DNA of 64,000 nt from Pseudomonadota bacterium (GTDB taxonomy: Bacteria; Pseudomonadota; Gammaproteobacteria; Steroidobacterales; Steroidobacteraceae). The position numbers and the translations under genes were made by a program. This document shows positions 7,707 through 15,849 of the stretch, in pieces. The notes beneath the pieces were generated by a model, which had not been told where the DNA came from, did no database searches, and saw only the letters and a list, made by a program, of their open reading frames with translations. Location of the stretch: the NCBI GenBank assembly GCA_018241425.1, contig JAFEDU010000001.1, positions 496,001 through 560,000 on the forward strand, given 5' to 3'. Every line of letters starts with the position of its first letter. Positions within the stretch are counted from its first letter, which is position 1.

Positions 7707-10186
7707 AGCCGCGCCCCGAGGTAGGCAGCCAGGCGCAGGAGGTCGGCGAATACGCCGCCGGCGGTGACCTCGGGCCCCGCGCCCGGTCCCTGGACGATCA
7801 GCGGGTTGTCGCAGTAGCGGCGCGTGGCGAAGCGCACCACGTTGTCGGTGAGCGCGATGTTGGCGAACGGGTGGCCCAGCTCCAGTTCCTTCAAGCCGAC
7901 CGTCGCCTCGCCCGCGGCGGTGATGCGCCCGGTGTAGCGCAGCACGCGGCCGCGCCCGCGGGCCGCCTCCAGGCGCGCGCGCATGGCGGCATCGTAGCGC
8001 GGCAGGTTCTGCATGAAGTCCTCGATCGAGCCGCCGGCGAGGTCGCTCGGCACCAGGCTCTCGACCCTGACGTCCTTCAGCTCCAGCGCAAGTCCCATCT
8101 CCCGCCCGAGGATGATGAGCTTGCGGGCGACGTCCATCCCGGAGAGGTCGTCGCGCGGATCCGGCTCGGTGAAGCCGCGGGCGCGCGCGTCGTTGACGAT
8201 CGCAGAGAAGGTCTTGCTGCCGTCGTAGACGTTGAAGAGGTAGGCGAGCGTGCCGGAGAAGATGCCCTCGATGCTCGTGACGTCATCGCCGGTCTCGCGC
8301 AGGTCGCGCAGCGTCTGGACCACCGGCAGTCCCGCGCCCACCGTGGCCTCGTACAGGTAATGTGTGCCACCGCTGCGCCGCGCTTCGCGCAGCTTCTGGT
8401 AGTAGGCGTACTCGCCACTGTTGGCCTTCTTATTGGGCGTCACCACGTGGATGCCGGCCGCCAGCCACTGGGCGTAGTTGGCCGCGACCGCCTGGCTCGC
8501 CGTGCAGTCGACGATCACCGTGTGCGGCAGGTAGTCGACGCGCACGTGCTCGAGGAAGCGCGCGAGGTCCGCCGGCACGCCCTTCTCGGCGAACTGCCCC
8601 GGCCAGTCGGCGAGGTTGATGCCGGGCTCCCCGAGCAGCATGCGCTTGGAGCTCAGGAGGCCGCGCACGCGCAGGTCGAGTCTGGACTGCTGCCGCAGCC
8701 GCTCGCTCTGCGAGGCGAGCTGCTCGAGCAGCGCGCGGCCGACCGCGCCCGGGCCGATGACCCCGATCGAGAGCGTGTGCGGGGACAGGTAGAGGCCGGC
8801 ATGCACCGCGCGCAGCGCGCGGGTGGCGTTGCGGCCCTCGACGACGACCGAGATGTTGCGCTCGGAGGCGCCCTGCGCGATGGCGCGGACGTTCACGCCG
8901 GCCGTGCCGAGGGAGGAGAAGACCTTGGCGGCGATGCCGGGCGTGCCGGCCATGCCATCGCCCACCACGGCGAGGATCGCGAGGTCCGGGTCGACATCCA
9001 CGCTCTGGATCTGCCCGTCGCGCAGCTCGCGCTCGAACGCACGCAGCACCACCGCGGCGGCCCGCTCGGCCTGCTCCTGCGGGATGGCACAGCAGATCGA
9101 GTGCTCCGAGCTCCCCTGGGAGATGAGGATCACCGAGATCCCCTCCTCGCGCAGCGCCCCGAACAGCCGGTGCGCCGTGCCCGGCACCCCGATCATGCCG
9201 GTGCCCTCGAGGTTCACCAGCGCCACGCGGTCGATGCTCGTGATGCCCTTGACCGGGAGCTGCGAGTCGGGCTTCGCGCAGATGAGCGTCCCGACCTTCT
9301 GCGGCGCGAAGGTGTTGCGGATCCAGATCGGGATGCTGTCCTTGACCGCCGGCGCCATGGTCTTGGGGTGGATGACCTTGGCGCCGAAGTACGCGAGCTC
9401 CATCGCCTCGTTGTAGGACAGCGAGTCGATGATGGTGGCATCCGGCACGCGGCGCGGGTCGGCCGACAGCACGCCGTCGACGTCCGTCCAGATGTGGATC
9501 TCGGCGGCGTCCAGGAGCGCCCCGAAGATGGAGGCGGAGAAGTCGCTGCCATTGCGGCCCAGGGTGGTGCGCACCCCGCGCCGGTCGGAGGCGATGAAGC
9601 CGGTGATGACGAGGGTGCCTGCGAAGTCCTTCGGGACCTGGGCCTCGAGGTTGGCGCGCGACTCGGTCCACTGGATGCCCGGGCCCCAGGCGCTCCAGTC
9701 GACCAGGACCACGCGGCTCGCGTCCACCCACTGCACCGGGCCTGGGCGCTTGCGGCGCTCCTCGAAGAAGCGCTGGAACAGGCGCGAGGACCAGATCTCG
9801 CCGTAGCCTGCGATCAGGTCGCTCACCGTGTTCGCGGCCGAGCGCGTGAGCTCCACCGCGTGGAGGATCCCTAAGAGGTCCTGGCAGTCCCGGTCGAAGC
9901 CGGCAAGGTACGCCTGCGCGGACGCCGGCGTGAGCACCTCCGCGGCGATCGCGGCGTGGCGCGAGCGCAGCTGGGCGAGCTCGGCCCGGTAGGCACCGTC
10001 CTGGCGCTCGGCCAGCGCGACCAGGCGCAGGAGCGCATCGGTGACGCCCTTGCAGGCGGACAACACCACGGCCAGGCGTGCGGGCGGGGCGGCTTCGAGA
10101 ATGGCGGCAACTTTCCGGAAGCAGTCGGCGTCGGCGACGCTCGACCCCCCGAACTTGTGCACGACCCAGGGATCGGGTTGGCTCAT
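7703..10186 (-). CDS. thrA: Bifunctional aspartate kinase / homoserine dehydrogenase I
   Basis: An 827-residue fusion catalysing the first and third steps from aspartate to homoserine. Residues 1 to about 290 are the kinase (HKFGGSSVAD at the start; GRNGSDFSA further on), residues about 300-460 hold the two ACT-type regulatory domains expected to bind threonine, and residues about 470-827 are homoserine dehydrogenase with the NAD(P) motif GVIGPGAVGRALL, the substrate loop ATVGAGLPVVQTL and GIFSGTLAYLFN. Length is close to E. coli ThrA (820). It heads the thrABC operon. The likely leader before the ATG at 10186 is only a few tens of bases, with no Thr/Ile-rich leader peptide, so enteric-type attenuation is not apparent. 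Confidence 0.96.
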   Translation of the reverse strand: MSQPDPWVVHKFGGSSVADADCFRKVAAILEAAPPARLAVVLSACKGVTDALLRLVALAERQDGAYRAELAQLRSRHAAIAAEVLTPASAQAYLAGFDRDCQDLLGILHAVELTRSAANTVSDLIAGYGEIWSSRLFQRFFEERRKRPGPVQWVDASRVVLVDWSAWGPGIQWTESRANLEAQVPKDFAGTLVITGFIASDRRGVRTTLGRNGSDFSASIFGALLDAAEIHIWTDVDGVLSADPRRVPDATIIDSLSYNEAMELAYFGAKVIHPKTMAPAVKDSIPIWIRNTFAPQKVGTLICAKPDSQLPVKGITSIDRVALVNLEGTGMIGVPGTAHRLFGALREEGISVILISQGSSEHSICCAIPQEQAERAAAVVLRAFERELRDGQIQSVDVDPDLAILAVVGDGMAGTPGIAAKVFSSLGTAGVNVRAIAQGASERNISVVVEGRNATRALRAVHAGLYLSPHTLSIGVIGPGAVGRALLEQLASQSERLRQQSRLDLRVRGLLSSKRMLLGEPGINLADWPGQFAEKGVPADLARFLEHVRVDYLPHTVIVDCTASQAVAANYAQWLAAGIHVVTPNKKANSGEYAYYQKLREARRSGGTHYLYEATVGAGLPVVQTLRDLRETGDDVTSIEGIFSGTLAYLFNVYDGSKTFSAIVNDARARGFTEPDPRDDLSGMDVARKLIILGREMGLALELKDVRVESLVPSDLAGGSIEDFMQNLPRYDAAMRARLEAARGRGRVLRYTGRITAAGEATVGLKELELGHPFANIALTDNVVRFATRRYCDNPLIVQGPGAGPEVTAGGVFADLLRLAAYLGARL

Positions 10187-10227
10187 CGCAGGCAGGCGTA
10201 ATCAGGACCTTAAAACAAGGCCGTGCG

Positions 10228-10256
10228 ACTCTACTGACGCGCCGCAGGCGGTGCAA
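10228..10256 (-). promoter_or_regulatory. Candidate thrABC promoter
   Basis: Read on the minus strand, TTGCAC (10256-10251), a 17-base spacer and TAGAGT (10233-10228) resemble a sigma-70 promoter about 40 bases before the thrA ATG. Confidence 0.35.
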
Positions 10257-10332
10257 CGAGGCGGCCCCCGAACACTGCAGGCACACCTCGGGAGCGGCAG
10301 GCTGTGACGCACTCGGTGGTGGGGCACGCGGT

Positions 10333-10356
10333 GGCAGCCCTCACACGCCGGCTGCC
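10333..10356. repeat. 7-bp inverted repeat in the thrA/xdhC divergent spacer
   Basis: GGCAGCC (10333-10339) and GGCTGCC (10350-10356) are perfect complements with a 10-base loop. The spacer 10187-10416 (230 bases) otherwise holds only the candidate thrA promoter and a CATAAT box before xdhC; I see no small gene or riboswitch. Confidence 0.3.
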
Positions 10357-10401
10357 CCTTAAGAAGGAGTGCCCGGCGGGGCGGCGGCGGCGACGGGCTG
10401 G

Positions 10402-10407
10402 CATAAT
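10402..10407 (+). promoter_or_regulatory. -10-like box just before xdhC
   Basis: CATAAT ends 9 bases before the xdhC ATG with no Shine-Dalgarno between, the same layout as before tatD, cysI and cysH. No clear -35 is visible. Confidence 0.3.
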
Positions 10408-10416
10408 CGTTACGAC

Positions 10417-11523
10417 ATGGAAGCCACCCTAGGGCCCCTGCTGAGCCTCCTGGAGCGCGAGCAACGTGCCGGACGCCCCCTCGCGCTGGGGATCCTGGTC
10501 CACACCGCGGGCTCCACCTACCGCAAGCCTGGGGCGCTCATCCTGATTGCCGCGGACGGCCAGTACGCGGGCCTCATCTCGGGGGGGTGCCTCGAGGGAG
10601 ATCTGCGCGAGCACGCCCGCACGGTCATCGAGTCCGGCCATGCCCGGACAGTGACCTACGACCTGCAGCGACCGGACGAGATCCTCTGGGGACTGGGCCT
10701 GGGCTGCGAGGGCCGCATGCGGATCGTGCTGCTGCGCGCCGGGCCCGACAACGGCTACGAACCCCTGGCCTGCCTCAAGGCGGCCTGGGAAGCCCACCGC
10801 CCGATCGCCATCGGGATCGTCTGTGACTCCGCGCGCACCGACGTGCCGGTCGGCTCGCTGGCGCTCGCAGGCCGCCCCGCCGCCGGCGACCATCCCCTTG
10901 GAAGTCCTGCCGTCCTTGCCGCCCTTGCGACCGCGGCGCGCGAGGGCGAAGCGCGCTGGCTGCATGCCGCCGAAGGAGCGCTGGCCCTGTTCGTCGTGCC
11001 GCTCGAACTGCCGCCGCGCCTCCTGATCCTCGGCGCCGGTCCCGACGTGCTGCCCGTGACCGACTTCGCCGCGCGCATGGGCTGGCACGTCACGGTCTGC
11101 GATCACCGGGCCGCCTATGCCCGCCCGGAGCACTTCCCGGCCGCCCGCGTGCGTCTGGCACGCCCCGAGGATCTCGGGCGCGAGCTCGGCGAGACCCGAT
11201 ATGCGGCCGCCATCGTTATGAGCCATCACCTGCAGGCCGACCTCGCCTACCTGCGCGCGCTTGCCGGCACCTCCATCGGCTACGTGGGGCTCCTGGGTCC
11301 CGCCCAGCGCCGCGAGCGACTCCTGGGCGAGCTCGGGGGCGAGTCCCGTGCCCTGCTGCCGCGCCTGCATGCGCCGGTGGGCCTGCCGCTCGGGGGCCGC
11401 TCCCCGGAAGCCATCGCACTCGCGATCGTCGCGGAGGTTCAGGCATACCTGCAGGGCCGGCTCGGCGAGGCTGACGCGTCCCCGGTGCGCGCGGCGAGCG
11501 TCGAGCAGGCAACCACCCGATGA
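10417..11523 (+). CDS. xdhC: XdhC/CoxI-family molybdenum cofactor chaperone
   Basis: A 368-residue XdhC/CoxI-type protein. These proteins bind molybdenum cofactor, promote its sulfuration and insert it into xanthine dehydrogenase or related hydroxylases. The N-terminal XdhC/CoxI domain shows LVHTAGSTYRKPGALI and LISGGCLEGDL, including the conserved Cys of the GGCLE motif. The C-terminal half is a Rossmann domain (LLILGAGPDVLPVTDFA, then VCDHR), and GYVGLLGPAQRR and LPLGGRSPEAIALAI are also typical. The ATG at 10417 is chosen over a longer frame from 10369. Its stop overlaps the next gene as ATGA. No molybdoenzyme structural gene is in the window, so its client must be encoded elsewhere. Confidence 0.88.
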   Translation: MEATLGPLLSLLEREQRAGRPLALGILVHTAGSTYRKPGALILIAADGQYAGLISGGCLEGDLREHARTVIESGHARTVTYDLQRPDEILWGLGLGCEGRMRIVLLRAGPDNGYEPLACLKAAWEAHRPIAIGIVCDSARTDVPVGSLALAGRPAAGDHPLGSPAVLAALATAAREGEARWLHAAEGALALFVVPLELPPRLLILGAGPDVLPVTDFAARMGWHVTVCDHRAAYARPEHFPAARVRLARPEDLGRELGETRYAAAIVMSHHLQADLAYLRALAGTSIGYVGLLGPAQRRERLLGELGGESRALLPRLHAPVGLPLGGRSPEAIALAIVAEVQAYLQGRLGEADASPVRAASVEQATTR

Positions 11524-12086
11524 ACGAGATTCAGCTGATCCGTACGCAGCTGTCGACCGAGCGCGAGCACCTGGGCGCGGTCGCGCGTGCCTGTGCCAGC
11601 GTCCTGGGCAAGGCCAGCCCCGCAGCGCTTGCCAGCGGCACGCCCCTGGAGGCTTTCCGGCAGGCGAGCGTCGACTACCTCGTCTGCGTGCTGGCGTGGT
11701 TCGAGGAGCGCGACCGGCGCCTGGCGGCCCTGCTCGGGCAGTACGGCCCGGAGCACGCGACCCGCGACGCACTGGAAGATGCGCTCAGCCTGCGCGGGCG
11801 CAGTCGCGAGGCGCTGGAGAAGCTCGAGGCCGCCTTCGCCTCCGGCCCATCCGACGGAGCCCGCAACCTGTGGGCCGAGTTCGCGAAGTTCTTCGACGGG
11901 CCCTGGGCGAGCCGCCGTGACGCCGTGGATGCCCTGCTCGCCCACAACACCCGGCCTTCGGACTGGCGCGCGTTCGCCGCCATCGATGCCGACGGCATCC
12001 TCGAGGAGCGCTCGCGGTTCGACCACGTATCGCGGACCCTGCCCGCCGGTGCATCGCTCGCCGCACCGCCGGTGCTCGGCGGCTGA
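11520..12086 (+). CDS. Hypothetical helical protein between xdhC and mocA
   Basis: A 188-residue protein I do not recognise. It is soluble, has no signal peptide, and looks all-helical with many Glu/Arg/Ala residues; the first part (LSTEREHLGAVARACASVL) and a later FEERDRRLAALLGQYGPEH suggest a helical bundle. Only a few His and Glu residues could bind metal, too few to call it hemerythrin. Its ATG overlaps the xdhC stop by 4 bases and it is followed 13 bases later by the MocA-type gene, so it most likely acts in the same molybdenum cofactor maturation pathway, for instance as a partner of XdhC. The function is inferred from position only. Confidence 0.7.
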   Translation: MNEIQLIRTQLSTEREHLGAVARACASVLGKASPAALASGTPLEAFRQASVDYLVCVLAWFEERDRRLAALLGQYGPEHATRDALEDALSLRGRSREALEKLEAAFASGPSDGARNLWAEFAKFFDGPWASRRDAVDALLAHNTRPSDWRAFAAIDADGILEERSRFDHVSRTLPAGASLAAPPVLGG

Positions 12087-12099
12087 CCGAAGGCGCAGG

Positions 12100-12708
12100 G
12101 TGAGCGCGCGCAACGCCCCCGCGGCCCTGTTCGCCGTGGTGCTCGCCGCCGGCGCCTCCACGCGCTTCGGGTCGCCCAAGCAGCTGGTGCGCATCGCCGG
12201 CCGCCCCCTGCTGCATGCCGCCGTCACCAACGCCGCGGAGGTGGTGGGCAGCTCGCTCATCGTGGTGCTGGGATCGGGCGCCGCCGAGCTCGGGGCGCTG
12301 CTCAAGCACTCGCCCGGCTCGATCGTCGTGAACCAGGACTGGCGCGAGGGGCTGGCGAGCTCGATCCGCGCCGGCATCGCACGCCTGCCGCTCACCTGCG
12401 CCGGGGTGCTCTTGATGCTCGCCGACCAGCCGGGAGTCACGCCCGATGACCTCAAGCGGCTCGCCGGCACCTGGCGCAAGCAACCGCAGTACGTGGCGGC
12501 GGCGCTCTACTCGGGGACCACCGGCGTGCCGGCGATCTTTCCGCGCAGCCTCTTCCAGGAGCTCGCGCAGCTGCGCGGTGACCAGGGCGCGCGCGCGCTG
12601 CTGCGCCGCAACTCCGACCGCCTGGTGCGCGTCCCCATGCCCGGGGCGGCGCTCGACATCGATACGCCCGAGGACCTGCTCGCGGTCAACGCGCCGCGCC
12701 CCCCCTAA
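12100..12708 (+). CDS. mocA: MocA-type molybdenum cofactor cytidylyltransferase (NTP transferase family)
   Basis: A 202-residue nucleotidyltransferase. The nucleotide-binding signature LAAGASTRFGSPKQL is near residues 15-29, followed by NQDWREGLASSIRAGI, the metal-site text LMLADQPGV and a C-terminal DIDTPEDL. This is the MobA-like fold; proteins with GSPKQL adjacent to xdhC are usually MocA, which turns molybdopterin into the CMP dinucleotide form used by xanthine-dehydrogenase-type enzymes. A GTG at 12100 is chosen as start; there is no better ATG. The TAA stop (12706-12708) overlaps the stop of the convergent CitE-like gene by two bases. Third gene of the xdhC-unknown-mocA operon. Confidence 0.85.
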   Translation: MSARNAPAALFAVVLAAGASTRFGSPKQLVRIAGRPLLHAAVTNAAEVVGSSLIVVLGSGAAELGALLKHSPGSIVVNQDWREGLASSIRAGIARLPLTCAGVLLMLADQPGVTPDDLKRLAGTWRKQPQYVAAALYSGTTGVPAIFPRSLFQELAQLRGDQGARALLRRNSDRLVRVPMPGAALDIDTPEDLLAVNAPRPP

Positions 12709-13622
12709 GTGCCGCGTGCAGCCGCGGCCAGCGTGCGTTGCGCCTGCAGCAGGTGCGGGCGGTCGATCATCTGCCCGTCGAGCGTGGCCACCCCGCCCCC
12801 CTCGAGCGCCGCGATGACGCGGCGCGCGTGTTCCACTTCCTCGGCCGAGGGCGTGAAGGCCGCGTTGATCGGGGCCACCTGGTCGGGATGGATGGCGAGC
12901 TTGCCCCAGAACCCGTCGCGGCGCGCCTCGGCGAGTTCGCGCCCGAGCGCTTCGAGGTCACGGAACTCCACGTGCACCGCATCGACCGCGGCAACCCCGA
13001 GGGTGGCGGCTGCCAGCAGGCACTGCAGGCGGGCGTATTGGAACGTATACGTGTAGGCCCCCTGGGCGTCGCGCCGCGCGTTGGCGCCGAGCGCCGCCCC
13101 GAGGTCCTCCCCGCCCCAGGTGAGCCCGCACAGGCGCTCGCGGGCATGCGGGGACGCGGCCAGCGCGTGGGGCAGCTGCGGGAGACCGAGCAGTCCCGCC
13201 GGAGTCTCCGTCACGAGGGCGAGGATGCGCACCAGGCCCCCGGCCGCGCCGGCCGGGCGCGCGCCCTCGAGCAGGGCCAGGCGCTCGGCCAGCGCGATGA
13301 TCTCGGCGGGGGCACTGACCTTGGGGATGACGATCCCCGCAGGCAGCGCCCGCGGCGGGAGCGCGGCCAGGTCCGCCTGCAGCTCGCGCCCGGAGGGCGC
13401 ACTCACGCGCACCCACAGCGCGGGCTGCCCCGGGGCCTGCGCCGCGAGCAGGGTCGCGACCCGGGTGCGCGCTGCGGCGCGGTGCTCGGGGGCGACCGAG
13501 TCCTCCAGGTCCAGGATCAGGGCGTCGGCCGCGCTTTTCAGGGCGCGGACCTGCTTGCGCTCGCTGTCCCCGGGCACGAACAGCCACGAGCGCGGCAGCG
13601 TCAGCGCACCGCCGCTGTTCAT
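12705..13622 (-). CDS. CitE/HpcH-like CoA ester lyase
   Basis: A 305-residue TIM-barrel lyase of the CitE / malyl-CoA lyase superfamily. It starts with the family hallmark [18 protein letters not shown], then [14 protein letters not shown] with the metal-binding acidic residues, later [18 protein letters not shown] with the metal-ligand Glu and [14 protein letters not shown], and near the end [15 protein letters not shown]. Members cleave or form malyl-, methylmalyl- or citramalyl-CoA. The ATG at 13622 overlaps the stop of the MaoC hydratase gene as ATGA, so the hydratase and lyase are coupled; hydration of an unsaturated CoA ester followed by retro-aldol cleavage is a sensible two-step pathway. 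The exact substrate is unknown; no CoA transferase is adjacent. Confidence 0.85.
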   Translation of the reverse strand: MNSGGALTLPRSWLFVPGDSERKQVRALKSAADALILDLEDSVAPEHRAAARTRVATLLAAQAPGQPALWVRVSAPSGRELQADLAALPPRALPAGIVIPKVSAPAEIIALAERLALLEGARPAGAAGGLVRILALVTETPAGLLGLPQLPHALAASPHARERLCGLTWGGEDLGAALGANARRDAQGAYTYTFQYARLQCLLAAATLGVAAVDAVHVEFRDLEALGRELAEARRDGFWGKLAIHPDQVAPINAAFTPSAEEVEHARRVIAALEGGGVATLDGQMIDRPHLLQAQRTLAAAARGT

Positions 13623-14074
13623 CGCGCCGCCTTCTTCAGCATGAGGGCGCTGCGCTTGCAGACGCAGACCTCCTCCCCGCGCTGGTTGTAGGCGCGGTGC
13701 TCGAACTGCACGATGCCGGTCTCGGGACGGGACTGGCTCTCGCGCTTGGCGAGCACCGTGGTCACGGCGCGCAGCGTGTCCCCGACGAACACCGGCTTCG
13801 GGAAGCGCACCTCCTCCCAGCCGAGGTTGCCCACCGTGGTGCCGTAGGTGGTGTCGTACACCGAGAGGCCCGTGAGCAGCCCGAGCGTGAACACGCTGTT
13901 CACCAGGGGCTGCTTGAACGGCGTGCCCCGGGCGTACTCGGCATCCAGGTGGATGGCCGCCGGGTTCATGGTGAGGGTGGTGAAGAACACGTTGTCCGTC
14001 TCGGTGACCGTGCGGCGCACCGCGTGCTCGAAGCGCTGACCGATCGCAAACTCCTCGAAGTACAGCCCGGGCAC
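13619..14074 (-). CDS. MaoC-family (R)-hydratase
   Basis: A 151-residue single hot-dog-fold hydratase. It shows the pattern of MaoC-type dehydratases: an N-terminal [20 protein letters not shown], then the hydratase segment with conserved Asp and His spacing ([12 protein letters not shown], matching the D-x4-H type site), a Gly-rich [15 protein letters not shown], and a C-terminal strand [15 protein letters not shown]. Such enzymes add water across the double bond of 2-enoyl-CoA or mesaconyl-CoA-like esters. It is the first gene of a two-gene unit with the CitE-like lyase (ATGA overlap) and is divergent from cysI across a 119-base spacer. Confidence 0.85.
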   Translation of the reverse strand: MPGLYFEEFAIGQRFEHAVRRTVTETDNVFFTTLTMNPAAIHLDAEYARGTPFKQPLVNSVFTLGLLTGLSVYDTTYGTTVGNLGWEEVRFPKPVFVGDTLRAVTTVLAKRESQSRPETGIVQFEHRAYNQRGEEVCVCKRSALMLKKAAR

Positions 14075-14119
14075 GGCACATCTCCTTCAAAAACAGGGAC
14101 CTAGTGTCCCACAGGACTC

Positions 14120-14137
14120 ATAACCCCAGAAAGGGGT
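14120..14137 (+). promoter_or_regulatory. Putative CysB-type site upstream of cysI
   Basis: ATAACC (14120-14125) lies exactly 74 bases before the cysI ATG, the same distance as an ATAACC before cysH. It overlaps a small hairpin, ACCCC (14123-14127) and GGGGT (14133-14137). The shared spacing suggests a common activator, most simply the CysB-like LysR protein encoded nearby. Confidence 0.4.
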
Positions 14138-14156
14138 CCACCCAACCAGACGTTAT

Positions 14157-14185
14157 TTTAGACGCACGCCGCGCACGCCTATATT
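14157..14185 (+). promoter_or_regulatory. cysI promoter, probably giving a leaderless mRNA
   Basis: TTTAGA (14157-14162), a 17-base spacer and TATATT (14180-14185) form a good sigma-70 promoter. The -10 ends 8 bases before the ATG and no ribosome-binding site lies between, so transcription would start within about two bases of the start codon. Confidence 0.5.
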
Positions 14186-14193
14186 CCTGACCG

Positions 14194-15849
14194 ATGTACC
14201 GCTACGACGACATCGACCAGGCCTTTGTGGATGAGCGCGTGCGCGAGTTCCGCGACCAGACGCAGCGCTTCCTCGCCGGTGAGCTGTCCGAGGACGAGTT
14301 CAAGGCGCTGCGGCTGCGCAACGGCCTCTACATCCAGCGCCACGCGCCGATGCTGCGCATCGCGATCCCCTACGGGCTCCTGAGCGTGGCCCAGCTGCGC
14401 AAGCTCGCCGCCATCACGCGCCGCTACGACCGCGGCTACGGCCACTTCACCACGCGCCAGAACCTGCAGCTGAACTGGCCGAAGCTTGCGGAAGTTCCCG
14501 ACATCCTGGCCGAGCTCGCCACGGTGCAGATGCACGCCATCCAGACCAGCGGCAATTGCGTGCGCAACGTCACCGCCGACCACATGGCGGGCATCGCCCG
14601 CGACGAGATCGACGACCCGCGCCCGTACTGCGAGATCATCCGCCAGTGGGCGACGCTCAACCCCGAGTTCAACTACCTGCCGCGCAAGTTCAAGATCGCG
14701 GTCACCGGCTCGCCGCAGGACCGCGCGGCTTCCGAGGTCCACGACGTGGGCTTGAGCCTCACGCGCGCCGATGACGGCGCACCAGGGTTCACGGTGCGCG
14801 TCGGCGGCGGCCTCGGCCGCGCCCCGATGATCGGGCAGGTGCTGCGCGAGTTCCTGCCGCGCGAGCACCTGCTGAGCTACCTGGACGCGGTACTGCGCGT
14901 CTACAACCGGCTCGGGCGCCGCGACAACATCCACAAGGCCCGCATCAAGGTCCTGGTGAAGAGCCTCGGCATCGCGCACTTCCGCGAGCTGGTCGAGGCC
15001 GAGTGGCTCGCCAACCGGGCGCACGCCACCGTGCTGCCGGCCGCCGAGATCGAGCGGGTGCGGGCCTACTTCCGGCCGCAGCCCTACGCCACGCTGGCCG
15101 ACATCGACGCAAGCGCAGGGCGCGAGCCGCACTTCAAGGCCTGGTACCGCTACAACACCCGCGAGCACCGCGTTCCCGGCTACCGCGCCGTGTTCGTCTC
15201 CCTCAAGAAGCACGGCGTCGCCCCGGGCGACATGACCGCCGAGCAGATGGAGGGCGTCGCTGCGCTTGCCGAGCGCCTGAGCTTCGGGCTGGTGCGCGCC
15301 ACGCACAACCAGAACCTCCTGCTCGCGGACGTGCCGCAGCGCGAGCTCTATGGCCTGTGGCGCGAGCTCGAGGCGCTGGGGCTCGCCGCGCCCAACATCG
15401 GCACGCTCACCGACATGATCGCCTGCCCGGGACTGGACTTCTGCTCGCTCGCGAACGCCGGCACGCTCGACGTCGCGCGCCAGATCCAGGAGCGCTTCGA
15501 CGACTTCGACTACCTCTATGACCTGGGCGAGGTCGAGCTCAAGATGTCCGGCTGCATGAATGCCTGCGGGCACCACCACGTCGGCCACATCGGCATCCTC
15601 GGGGTCGATAAGCACGGCGAGGAGTGGTACCAGATCACCCTCGGCGGCTCGGTCAACGGCTTCACCGCGCTCGGGGAGGTCATCGGCCCGAGCGTCGCCA
15701 AGGGCGAGGTCGCCGCGACCCTCGAGCGCATCCTCGAGGTCTATCGCCGCGTGCGCCGCGAGGACGAGCGCTTCATCGACACGGTGCAGCGCCTCGGGAT
15801 CGGCCCGTTCAAGGAGCAGGCCTATGCGCCACATCCTCAGGCGGCGTGA
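14194..15849 (+). CDS. cysI: Sulfite reductase hemoprotein (nitrite/sulfite reductase family)
   Basis: A 551-residue siroheme/4Fe-4S reductase that takes sulfite to sulfide with six electrons. The cluster and siroheme cysteines are seen as C411-x5-C417 (IACPGLDFCS) and C454-x3-C458 (SGCMNACGHHH). Earlier signatures are HFTTRQNLQLNW and TSGNCVRNVTADH, which hold the siroheme/anion residues. Length is near E. coli CysI (570). Adjacent DUF934, cysH and cysG genes mark it as assimilatory sulfite and not nitrite reductase. No CysJ flavoprotein gene is in the window, so it may use ferredoxin or an unlinked partner. It overlaps the next gene by 26 bases. Confidence 0.92.
   Translation: MYRYDDIDQAFVDERVREFRDQTQRFLAGELSEDEFKALRLRNGLYIQRHAPMLRIAIPYGLLSVAQLRKLAAITRRYDRGYGHFTTRQNLQLNWPKLAEVPDILAELATVQMHAIQTSGNCVRNVTADHMAGIARDEIDDPRPYCEIIRQWATLNPEFNYLPRKFKIAVTGSPQDRAASEVHDVGLSLTRADDGAPGFTVRVGGGLGRAPMIGQVLREFLPREHLLSYLDAVLRVYNRLGRRDNIHKARIKVLVKSLGIAHFRELVEAEWLANRAHATVLPAAEIERVRAYFRPQPYATLADIDASAGREPHFKAWYRYNTREHRVPGYRAVFVSLKKHGVAPGDMTAEQMEGVAALAERLSFGLVRATHNQNLLLADVPQRELYGLWRELEALGLAAPNIGTLTDMIACPGLDFCSLANAGTLDVARQIQERFDDFDYLYDLGEVELKMSGCMNACGHHHVGHIGILGVDKHGEEWYQITLGGSVNGFTALGEVIGPSVAKGEVAATLERILEVYRRVRREDERFIDTVQRLGIGPFKEQAYAPHPQAA

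Noticed and set aside
7871..9874. 667-codon open frame antisense to thrA
   Set aside because: A shadow of thrA codon bias; composition is dominated by Arg, Ala, Gly and His and no motif is seen.
8430..10286. 618-codon same-strand frame overlapping thrA
   Set aside because: It overlaps thrA in another phase; low complexity and no conserved motif. Its start before thrA was also examined as a possible leader peptide and has no Thr/Ile run.
11520..12086. Hemerythrin assignment for the unknown xdhC-mocA gene
   Set aside because: Too few His residues in the right spacing for a diiron site.
14120..14193. SAM or T-box type riboswitch before cysI
   Set aside because: The promoter lies so close to the ATG that no leader RNA exists; the small ACCCC/GGGGT hairpin would be upstream of the transcript.
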